A DNA stretch of 64,000 nucleotides from Celerinatantimonas sp046054165 (GTDB taxonomy: Bacteria > Pseudomonadota > Gammaproteobacteria > Enterobacterales > Celerinatantimonadaceae), in NCBI RefSeq assembly GCF_046054165.1, contig NZ_JBFNXK010000001.1:434001-498000 (forward strand), written 5' to 3'. A model generated the notes under the pieces. The model ran no database searches. It was given only the letters and a program-made list of their open reading frames with translations, and was not told the origin of the DNA. The position numbers and the translations under genes were made by a program. This document shows, piece by piece, positions 1-5,334 of the stretch. The stretch's first letter is position 1, and each line of letters begins with the position of its first letter.

Positions 1-99
1 CGAGCGTAGAGACGCGTATGATACACGGCAACCAGAACATGCGTGATATAATTCTGAACAAGAGAATAATACGGATATTGATATATATATCATCTATAG

Positions 100-425
100 G
101 GTGAAAATTATTAGATGGCCACCGGAAAAAGGTGATGTAGGTTAGGTCTTCTAAAATAGTTAAATAATTATATATAATTCATATAGTTATAGATTTATAA
201 AAAGGTGAGAAATCGGTGCTAAAAAGGTGATGTCATCACCTCTTTGTAAGGTGATCCACTGCACTGAAGAGGTAATATTCTTTTACCGTAAAATCAATAA
301 GTTATAATTTCATCACCTTATTCATTACCTCCACATCACCTTTTTCACCCCTCATATCACCTTTCTCCAGACCAGAGCTGACGCGGCCTCCAGCGATTTT
401 TAACCGTATTCATCACCACATCACC
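100..425. repeat. Iteron array GGTGA(T)(G), putative phage replication origin
   Basis: About twelve copies of GGTGA(TG) or its complement lie in 325 bases. Forward copies start near 100, 131, 204, 226 and 250. Reverse copies (TCACC/CATCACC) start near 234, 311, 334, 345, 356, 411 and 419. Forward copies dominate the left half and reverse copies the right, around an AT-rich centre. The phage P4 origin uses GGTGAACAG-type iterons read by its primase-helicase, and this prophage encodes a large primase-helicase at 36435-39131. An origin is therefore the simplest reading, but it is inference. Bases 1-99 show nothing else recognisable. Confidence 0.6.
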
Positions 426-442
426 TTTTTCCGGTGGGCATC
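114..442. repeat. 25-bp inverted repeat flanking the iteron array
   Basis: The left arm at 114-138 and the right arm at 418-442 are reverse complements at 24 of 25 positions. Each arm contains one GGTGATG iteron preceded by an A5 run and a CCACCGG block. The arms lie 279 bp apart and enclose most of the other iterons, giving the segment overall dyad symmetry. Confidence 0.85.
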
Positions 443-642
443 TACTTTTATTTGCCTAAATCCGATTGATTTATCAATAATCCCCCTGTTTTAAACAACC
501 TCTCCTCCCCGTATTCAAAAAAGGGGCTTGTGTGCAGGGATCCGCATCCTAATTCTGCAGTAAGAATCGCCCGCCAGCCCAGATAGCGCCTTGGCTGAGG
601 CCGTATGCAGGGGTGCATCCAAATCAACACATTTAGAGCGCA

Positions 643-661
643 GGCGTGGCGGGGAGTCAAC
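643..661. other. cos site of the P2/186 type
   Basis: The 19 bases GGCGTGGCGGGGAGTCAAC are followed by TGCGCGC. From memory, the P2 and 186 cohesive ends read GGCGAGGCGGGGAAAGCAC and GGCGTGGCGGGGAAAGCAT and are also followed by TGCGCGC. The block is flanked by GCGCAG (638-643) and CTGCGC (661-666), an inverted repeat suitable for terminase recognition. The position, left of gene Q with Q transcribed towards it, is the P2 arrangement. The exact nick positions are inferred from that comparison. Confidence 0.75.
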
Positions 662-703
662 TGCGCGCGGCGGGATCAAACAGAGGGTGTGGGAGGCATA
701 GCT

Positions 704-719
704 CTGTACATTTATACAG
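704..719. promoter_or_regulatory. LexA (SOS) box
   Basis: CTGTACATTTATACAG matches the gammaproteobacterial LexA operator CTGT-N8-ACAG, with an AT-rich core and a near-perfect dyad. It lies 72 bases before the ATG at 792. No convincing -35/-10 pair could be assigned around it. Confidence 0.7.
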
Positions 720-791
720 TTATTACTTGCCAACTCACTAAGAAGTGATTAAGGTTAAATAAGATAAAGTGTACCTAATGGAGTGAATGTC

Positions 792-986
792 ATGAGTAAA
801 CACGATGAGCTAGACCATCTAGCAAAAGTGCTTCGTGATAATCGCGACAAATTCTTTATTAACAACGATGGTTTCATTACCTCCAGTTTTCGCAACCCCC
901 ATGTCGAAGCAGAAATCATCCGTCAGCTAAATCAGATATACAATCACCGTCAAAATCATAAGAAAGAGCAATTGAACTCACATTAA
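792..986 (+). CDS. Small LexA-box-associated phage protein, candidate antirepressor
   Basis: This 64-residue charged protein begins MSKHDELDHLAKVLRDNRDK and resembles no family I know. The ATG at 792 is chosen because GGAG at 780-783 sits 8 bases upstream; an in-frame GTG at 783 would start inside that ribosome site. It is the first gene after cos and the nearest gene to the LexA box at 704-719, so DNA damage probably induces it. The CI-type repressor at 34273-34752 has no self-cleavage domain. Phage 186, with a similar repressor, is induced by the LexA-controlled antirepressor Tum. An equivalent role here is inference from position; no sequence similarity to Tum was seen. Confidence 0.65.
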   Translation: MSKHDELDHLAKVLRDNRDKFFINNDGFITSSFRNPHVEAEIIRQLNQIYNHRQNHKKEQLNSH

Positions 987-1066
987 AGATGTTTCAACAC
1001 AGTCCTTCTACACAAAACGTCTATACTCATTGTATGAATGCCTCACACAAATGCGTTATTGGAAGA

Positions 1067-1095
1067 TTGAAAGTTAACCAATTGCAGGATAATAT
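1067..1095 (+). promoter_or_regulatory. Sigma-70 promoter for the 1166-2366 gene group
   Basis: TTGAAA at 1067-1072 and TAATAT at 1090-1095 are separated by 17 bases, an optimal spacing. They lie about 70 bases before the ATG at 1166 and could drive the three genes that follow. Confidence 0.5.
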
Positions 1096-1165
1096 TATCT
1101 CAACACAAATAAATGACAGTTAACTCAGTTATTTATTGAATTGATTTTCAAACAAGAGGTGCTGC

Positions 1166-1351
1166 ATGCGTAAAATGACAATTACACGTAATGGGCGTGA
1201 GTACCGTTTAGTAAAAATAAATGGGAAAATCAAAGAGGTTGACGTCGAAGCGATCAATACGGCCTTGAGTTCAGCTATGGAGGTTCGACGGAAACAGCTT
1301 GAAGAACGGGAACGGGAATTTTTAGCCGATGGAATCACAACCAAAGTCTAG
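1166..1351 (+). CDS. Small hypothetical prophage protein
   Basis: The product is 61 residues: an N-terminal basic segment (MRKMTITRNGREYRLVKING) and then a predicted charged helix rich in Glu and Arg (about residues 25-55). An AGAGG ribosome site sits 6 bases before the ATG. The 3' end overlaps the next gene by 23 bases, indicating translational coupling and joint function. There is no signal peptide or membrane segment. I do not recognise the family. Its place between cos and Q is cargo space relative to P2. Confidence 0.6.
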   Translation: MRKMTITRNGREYRLVKINGKIKEVDVEAINTALSSAMEVRRKQLEEREREFLADGITTKV

Positions 1352-1922
1352 CGGTCAATCAGAACAACCAGTTCAATACCAATACAACCACATTTTCGAA
1401 AAGTTAGTCATGGGTACCGAGCCGCTCTCTAATGAGCGGCTCGTTGGTATGATTGCCTATGCTGATTATAAAGACGAAAAATATCGTTGGAAGGCTTCTT
1501 ACAGAGAGGTCCATAATGTTAACGATGTTCCTGTAGCAAATGTTGCTGATTTTTTACTCGGATATAATGAGAAAAGACTACAAAAACTGAAAGATGATGC
1601 TGCGCTATTTTTAACCTCATTTGCAGCTGAATATGCAGAAGATCGAATTGAAGAGGAAAAAGAAAAAGCTAAAGATAGTGAAATTATAAAAAAAATTGGA
1701 AGACAGAAGGATGGATGGTGGGTATCAATCCTTAAAGGTGCACTTGGTTCGTTTGCATTTACTGTTTTTGTGTTTCTTTTTTCTCTCTTATTCTCATTAG
1801 CAAAACCAGGGTCCAATTACAGTAAACTGGTACAATTTATTGTGGGAAATAAAGATTTCATAGTTTTACCTGTCGATGACTGTCGAATAAACAATTCTAA
1901 AAACTGTAAGAAATATCAATAA
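1329..1922 (+). CDS. Hypothetical protein with one C-terminal membrane segment
   Basis: This 197-residue protein has a long soluble N-terminal part, a strongly charged helix (about 100-122, Glu/Lys repeats) and one hydrophobic segment at about 133-157. A tail of about 40 residues follows, with two cysteines (DDC, NC). It would sit in the inner membrane with most of its mass at the N-terminal side. It overlaps the preceding 61-aa gene, and the next membrane protein begins 15 bases later, so the three look like one operon. The family is not recognised. The AT-rich codons suggest acquisition separate from the phage core. Confidence 0.65.
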   Translation: MESQPKSSGQSEQPVQYQYNHIFEKLVMGTEPLSNERLVGMIAYADYKDEKYRWKASYREVHNVNDVPVANVADFLLGYNEKRLQKLKDDAALFLTSFAAEYAEDRIEEEKEKAKDSEIIKKIGRQKDGWWVSILKGALGSFAFTVFVFLFSLLFSLAKPGSNYSKLVQFIVGNKDFIVLPVDDCRINNSKNCKKYQ

Positions 1923-1937
1923 TAAGAGAACACCAAC

Positions 1938-2366
1938 ATGACTAAGAAACAGATCATCTTCGGTGATATTTTAGGTTTTATGTTATATGGATTCATACCT
2001 TCAATTATTTTATACATTATACATCACGATTATCTACACATAGTAAATTTTGAAAAAAGCCAAATTCCTCTACCTGAGATATCTGTATATTTTTTGATAA
2101 TTTTTATCGTAGGTAGATTTATTTATTGGATAAACAATCATAGTTTAAAGAATGGCACACTTTATTTTATTGCGCATTATACATTAGGTTTTTTGAATGG
2201 ATTTTTTATATTATGGCAATCCATTCTTGGAATCTTAGCTGCCACTAGCTTGATTCAAATTATTAATAGTGATTATAGCATTCGATATTTTATAATTTTT
2301 ATATGTATGCTTTTTTTATATGCTTCACTTAGATATTTATATCTTATATTTCCGACAAAAAACTAA
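1938..2366 (+). CDS. Hypothetical polytopic membrane protein
   Basis: The 142 residues are largely hydrophobic, with about four membrane segments (roughly 8-28, 45-63, 78-104 and 116-136) joined by short loops. It follows the 197-aa membrane-anchored protein by 15 bases and very probably shares its mRNA. Codon use is strongly AT-biased. No motif identifies a family. Phage cargo of this shape includes superinfection-exclusion and membrane-acting defence proteins, but nothing in the sequence chooses between these. Confidence 0.65.
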   Translation: MTKKQIIFGDILGFMLYGFIPSIILYIIHHDYLHIVNFEKSQIPLPEISVYFLIIFIVGRFIYWINNHSLKNGTLYFIAHYTLGFLNGFFILWQSILGILAATSLIQIINSDYSIRYFIIFICMLFLYASLRYLYLIFPTKN

Positions 2367-2409
2367 TTAAATAGTATCTGATTTCCCAACGAATATATAA
2401 CCTACCCAT

Positions 2410-2490
2410 AGCCGGGTTGAGAGGCGTAATACAACACCCGCAAGGGGAATAGGCCCAGAGCATCTGTATGGCTCTAGTTGAAACCCGGCT
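2410..2490 (+). ncRNA. Structured RNA, copy 1 of 3
   Basis: The outer helix P1 pairs 2410-2418 with 2482-2490, nine perfect base pairs. Inside it are two hairpins. P2 has GGC (2423-2425) pairing GCC (2453-2455), an asymmetric loop AATACAACA/GAATA, then CCC-GCAA-GGG (2437-2446), a GNRA tetraloop. P3 pairs AGAGC (2457-2461) with GCTCT (2471-2475) around ATCTGTATG. The same plan recurs at 2619-2699 and 15027-15105. No intact gene follows this copy directly; the next element is the terminator-like hairpin at 2544-2579 and then copy 2. Confidence 0.7.
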
Positions 2491-2543
2491 GCCCTTGACC
2501 GTGCTGTCGAAGGGGTTTATGATTCTCTTACTAAAAAAATACA

Positions 2544-2579
2544 GCGGTTATCCGCACCCGTGAGCCTTGCGGTTTTTTT
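2544..2579 (+). terminator. Terminator with an alternative antiterminator pairing
   Basis: CCGC (2552-2555) can pair with GCGG (2569-2572), which is followed directly by seven T, making an intrinsic terminator. The same CCGC can instead pair with the upstream GCGG (2544-2547). The two folds exclude each other, as in an attenuator. The element lies between RNA copies 1 and 2 and has a close relative at 14956-14992. Confidence 0.55.
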
Positions 2580-2618
2580 GTGCCTGCAATTTATAGCAGC
2601 ACGCCCTAGCCTATTTAT

Positions 2619-2699
2619 GGCCGGGTTGAGAGGCGTAATACAACACCCGCGAGGGGAATAGGCCCGGAGCTTCTGTATGGCTTTAGTTGAGACCCGGCT
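2619..2699 (+). ncRNA. Structured RNA, copy 2 of 3, leader of the 72-aa gene
   Basis: This copy is about 94% identical to copy 1, with five differences in 81 positions, all compatible with the fold. The tetraloop changes from GCAA to GCGA (still GNRA). P1 keeps seven Watson-Crick pairs (2620-2626/2692-2698), with a U-A pair replaced by U-G. P3 is GGAGC/GCTTT, held by G-U pairs. It is followed by TTCCAG/CTGGAA and CCTGTA/TACAGG hairpins and then the ATG at 2750, so it is either the 5' leader of that gene or a processed RNA upstream of it. Confidence 0.72.
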
Positions 2700-2720
2700 T
2701 TCCAGCGACTAACTGGAAGG

Positions 2721-2741
2721 CCTGTAACTTAAATATACAGG
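2721..2741 (+). promoter_or_regulatory. Hairpin covering the ribosome site of the 72-aa gene
   Basis: CCTGTA (2721-2726) pairs with TACAGG (2736-2741). The 3' arm includes the first bases of AGGAGG (2739-2744), the Shine-Dalgarno site 5 bases before the ATG at 2750. Folding would mask part of the site. Confidence 0.5.
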
Positions 2742-2749
2742 AGGACATC

Positions 2750-2968
2750 ATGTCCAATTCATACGCTATTTCCGATGCTGATCTCAACACCTTGCAAGAA
2801 CTCCAGGGCACACTGCAGCTCATTCGCTTTATGCTGGATGACGGCACCGCTCGTGGTGACGTTCTGCAGGTGAACCCCGAAAACCTCTCCCGCTTTCTGG
2901 AACTGATGAATGATCAGGTGACCAATGTGATCCAGCATGCGGATGGCAATGACTCAAGACATCAATAA
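2750..2968 (+). CDS. 72-aa protein, family A (paralogue of the 15161 gene)
   Basis: The 72 residues look all-helical, soluble and acidic. The start at 2750 has a full AGGAGG at 5 bases. The protein has the same length as the one at 15161-15379 and aligns with it without gaps after a one-residue offset. Shared features are I/L-S-D/E-x-D near residue 8, a regularly spaced Leu/Ile helix, a central Pro, then FL-x2-M-x2-Q-V/M-T with a final His. Each is preceded by the same structured RNA. The pattern recalls small paralogous families such as XAC0095-like or DUF3077 proteins, but that is only an impression. Function is unknown; RNA binding or a toxin-antitoxin role are possibilities. Confidence 0.75.
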   Translation: MSNSYAISDADLNTLQELQGTLQLIRFMLDDGTARGDVLQVNPENLSRFLELMNDQVTNVIQHADGNDSRHQ

Positions 2969-3019
2969 TAACCATATATTCAACGGAAAAATAACTGATA
3001 AACCAGATTAGTTATTTTC

Positions 3020-3058
3020 ATCTCCGATATTATAAATAAACATTCTAATATCGGAGAT
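3020..3058 (+). promoter_or_regulatory. 13-bp inverted repeat over the ribosome site of the 3065 gene
   Basis: ATCTCCGATATTA (3020-3032) and TAATATCGGAGAT (3046-3058) are perfect complements separated by 13 bases. The 3' arm contains GGAG (3053-3056), the ribosome site 8 bases before the ATG at 3065. It could be a translation-blocking hairpin or, as DNA, an operator. Confidence 0.6.
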
Positions 3059-3064
3059 AAACAA

Positions 3065-3481
3065 ATGACTATTAAATGCTATGAAAACAATGTATTTACT
3101 CATGACGGTCAAAGTGATGTTGCTAATTTTATTACAGAAATAGAGCAATATGGAGAATTAAAAACAGCTCTGGAAGCCACTGAAAACTTTACAGTTTATT
3201 CTGGATTTCATGGTTACGGTTATAATGATACAATGGGCCCACAAGGTAGCTTCAAAGAAGCCTTTTCCGAAGCCGAAAATACTCAAGTTAGCAATGCAGC
3301 TAAAGCTATGGAAGAAAAATACCCCGTGAAAATCGAAGTAGAAATTATTAGTTCTAAAGATGAATTAAAGAATCTCAATATTTCTGAATTAATCTCAAAC
3401 GGCAATGTATTTTTTACATGGTGCGATAGCGATGCCTATATTAAAGGGTTGATGGGTAAGGACATGCCGGCTAAAGCGTAG
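3065..3481 (+). CDS. Hypothetical soluble prophage protein
   Basis: This acidic soluble protein of 138 residues has no membrane segment or signal peptide. A Gly/Tyr-rich stretch (SGFHGYGYND, about residues 46-55) is followed by an amphipathic Glu-rich helix and a C-terminal half with FFTWCDSDAY. I do not recognise the fold or family. The gene stands alone: a perfect inverted repeat covers its ribosome site and the toxin-antitoxin promoter begins just downstream, so its expression is probably tightly held. Codon use is AT-rich, like its cargo neighbours. Confidence 0.6.
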   Translation: MTIKCYENNVFTHDGQSDVANFITEIEQYGELKTALEATENFTVYSGFHGYGYNDTMGPQGSFKEAFSEAENTQVSNAAKAMEEKYPVKIEVEIISSKDELKNLNISELISNGNVFFTWCDSDAYIKGLMGKDMPAKA

Positions 3482-3534
3482 TATTTCTTCTCACCTCTTT
3501 AACTAAAAAACCGTACCTTTCTTGAATAATAGCG

Positions 3535-3569
3535 ATAGCATTGTCTCTTTTAAGAGACAATGCTATAGT
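3535..3569 (+). promoter_or_regulatory. Promoter overlapped by a 15-bp palindromic operator (TA module)
   Basis: A perfect 15-bp inverted repeat with a 2-base spacer covers 3535-3549 and 3552-3566. Inside it, TTGTCT (3541-3546) and TATAGT (3564-3569) form -35 and -10 boxes 17 bases apart. A protein bound to the palindrome would block the promoter, the usual autoregulation of toxin-antitoxin operons. Transcription would start near 3576, so the gene must start at ATG 3598 rather than at the TTG at 3541. Confidence 0.72.
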
Positions 3570-3597
3570 TCAACTAAGTCAATTGTTCGAGATCGAT

Positions 3598-3861
3598 ATG
3601 CCGGTGATTTCAACCCTGTTGGGGTTAACGTTTTATCTGTATTTTTTTGACAACCAACAGCACAAACTCCCACACCTGCATGTCAAATATGGCAACTATG
3701 AACTGATTATCGCAATTGAAACTGGTGAATGTTTAGAGGGATACCTGCCAAGCAAGCAGCGTAAACGCGCCGAACAGCATATCGCTCAACATCGAGAAGC
3801 ATTTCTCGACATGTGGCATAAAGCCGTCAACGGAGAACATCCGGAGAAACTGAGGAAATAA
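3598..3861 (+). CDS. DUF4160 protein, putative toxin of a TA pair
   Basis: The 87-residue product starts MPVISTLLGLTFYLYFFD and contains the DUF4160 signature: Tyr/Phe-rich strand, H-x-PHLHVKYG, acidic strand EL-I-AIETGE, then a helix with KQRKRAEQHIAQHREAF. The family is commonly paired with DUF2442 proteins, as here, and such pairs are regarded as toxin-antitoxin-like; biochemical activity is not established to my knowledge. The ATG lies about 22 bases after the predicted transcription start. The downstream gene begins two bases after this stop, so the two are co-translated. Confidence 0.72.
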   Translation: MPVISTLLGLTFYLYFFDNQQHKLPHLHVKYGNYELIIAIETGECLEGYLPSKQRKRAEQHIAQHREAFLDMWHKAVNGEHPEKLRK

Positions 3862-3863
3862 CC

Positions 3864-4421
3864 ATGCTTAAAATAATCGATGTCGATTGGTTACATGACC
3901 ATGTTTTAGAACTGACTTTTAACGACGGCTTTCACGGAAAAGCCGATTTATCCGATTATTTCCAAAAACCGCCGTTTGACCAAATCAGTGACTTTATCTG
4001 CTTTGCACTAACCGCAGAAGGTGCATTGCGTTGGGATGATGCAGAATTATCAGCTACGACCTTGCGGGCTATCACTCAAGGTGAATTACAACCCATATCA
4101 AACGTGGTCAACGTAGAAGAGATGGAAGCCGTGTTAAAGCAAGCGGCATGGGAATCGATGCAAGAAGATCGCCCTGATATTTTACAAGCGGCCTTACGGG
4201 CTTATGTTGAGCAATTAGGCCACAAACGAGTGACAGAACGGGCCGGGATTAAAAGCCGGACGAGTGCTTATCGCTCATTAGATTCCAAAACCAAACCGAA
4301 TTTTGGCACCTTGGTTAAATTAGGTCATGCCGTGATTGAACTGGCACAAGAGAATAACGCGACTCAACTGCAGGCGACCATTAACCCCACCTCACCACTT
4401 CTTCCCCCACCCACTCGTTAA
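3864..4421 (+). CDS. DUF2442-HTH protein, putative antitoxin/autorepressor
   Basis: Of 185 residues, about 1-80 form a DUF2442 domain (MLKIIDVDWLHDHVLELTFNDG...). Residues of about 95-165 resemble the C-terminal helix-turn-helix of HigA/XRE-like addiction antidotes (HKRVTERAGIKS..AYRSL..KTKPNFGTLVKL). The HTH would bind the palindrome at 3535-3566. A GAGG ribosome site lies in the end of the toxin gene. The last dozen residues (Pro-rich) are read from DNA antisense to the portal gene, a 41-base tail-to-tail overlap. This suggests the module was inserted against Q and reads to the first stop available. Confidence 0.7.
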   Translation: MLKIIDVDWLHDHVLELTFNDGFHGKADLSDYFQKPPFDQISDFICFALTAEGALRWDDAELSATTLRAITQGELQPISNVVNVEEMEAVLKQAAWESMQEDRPDILQAALRAYVEQLGHKRVTERAGIKSRTSAYRSLDSKTKPNFGTLVKLGHAVIELAQENNATQLQATINPTSPLLPPPTR

Positions 4422-5334
4422 CCACGCTTAAACGGGCTTGCAGTGGGGCGAGTTCGTTGTCCGCCCAGACTTGCGCTGCTTCTTGGAGTGATCCAAAACC
4501 GGCGGCGTTCTGGGGGATGATGCCCATCAGCTGCGGCGGAATCCGTAGCGCGGCGAGCAAGTCATCACGGCTGATGTTTTTAATGCTGGCAAAGTCGTCC
4601 TTGGTGGCCACTTCACTAATCGGGATCAACTGAATCCCGTCCTTCTTGCCATTCGGCGCATACATAAAAATATTGCGAAAATTCCCCGGCCCTTTGTTCT
4701 GCTTCATCTTCTCACGCAAGTTGGCGATGTCCTGCTCGTTCTGCGCCGCATCGGTCATATACAAAATAAAACCGGCGTGGCTGCCGTTCTGGTAATACTT
4801 ACGGCGGAACAACGTCGAAGCCTCATTCAGCAGCGCCGATTGAATGGCACTGAGCCATTCCGGCAGACCATAGATCTCCTGATTCACATCCGCCTCACGC
4901 ACATGGCAGATGCTGCCTTTGGCAAACGCATGCGCATCATGGAACGTTTCCACCTGAAAGAAGCGATCGGCTTCTACCCCAACCCGCATGTAGCGCGCCA
5001 GTACCGGTTTAAGCCCCAAGTTCTGCCGCAGCATATTGTCGCGTTTTTCAAGGTAGGCATTACCAAAGCACAGCCAGTCCATCGCAAACTGTTCAAACGC
5101 CTGCCGACTGAGCAACCTATGCGGCACAAAGGCACGGCTTAACATATTGCGCTTAAAGTTCAGCCCACTCTGCAAATACACACTGGCGCGGGTACACTTG
5201 GCCAGCCCACCCAACGATAGCGGCGGCTCATACCACTTGCCGTTCTTCCAACACTCAATGTAATCCAGAATATCGCGGCTGGAGAGCACCGGTTCCGGCT
5301 CGCCAAAGGTAAACATCTCAACGCTATCGCTCAT
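4381..5334 (-). CDS. Q: Phage portal protein (P2 gpQ family)
   Basis: The portal ring sits at one capsid vertex and passes DNA during packaging and ejection. The 317 residues match the P2 Q pattern throughout: FTFGEPEPVLSSRDILDYIE near the start, then WYEPPLSLGGLAK, FGNAYLEKR, LYGLPEWLSA, LLNEASTLFRRKYYQNGSHAG and a late NELAPLQ. P2 Q is about 344 residues. This one has a shorter N-terminus and ends soon after GEEVVRWG, so the C-terminal tail is about ten residues short, exactly where the antitoxin gene overlaps. Its ATG overlaps the stop of P by one base (TAATG), so P and Q form one leftward late operon. Confidence 0.95.
   Translation of the reverse strand: MSDSVEMFTFGEPEPVLSSRDILDYIECWKNGKWYEPPLSLGGLAKCTRASVYLQSGLNFKRNMLSRAFVPHRLLSRQAFEQFAMDWLCFGNAYLEKRDNMLRQNLGLKPVLARYMRVGVEADRFFQVETFHDAHAFAKGSICHVREADVNQEIYGLPEWLSAIQSALLNEASTLFRRKYYQNGSHAGFILYMTDAAQNEQDIANLREKMKQNKGPGNFRNIFMYAPNGKKDGIQLIPISEVATKDDFASIKNISRDDLLAALRIPPQLMGIIPQNAAGFGSLQEAAQVWADNELAPLQARLSVVNEWVGEEVVRWG

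Noticed and set aside
100..442. CRISPR array
   Set aside because: Repeats are only 5-9 bases, irregularly spaced and in both orientations; no cas genes are present.
448..733. Two minus-strand reading frames of 70-72 codons over the cos/LexA region
   Set aside because: They overlap each other in different frames, have no ribosome sites and no family features, and cover the cos and LexA elements.
1..800. Left attachment site (copy of the tRNA-Leu 3' end)
   Set aside because: No match to the tRNA 3' end was seen, so attL must lie outside the window.
2410..2968. Retron or type III toxin-antitoxin locus
   Set aside because: No reverse transcriptase is present, and the 72-aa protein is far smaller than ToxN-type toxins with no matching motif.
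3541..3597. Upstream extension of the DUF4160 gene to TTG 3541
   Set aside because: This stretch is the -35/-10 promoter and palindrome; transcription starts after it.
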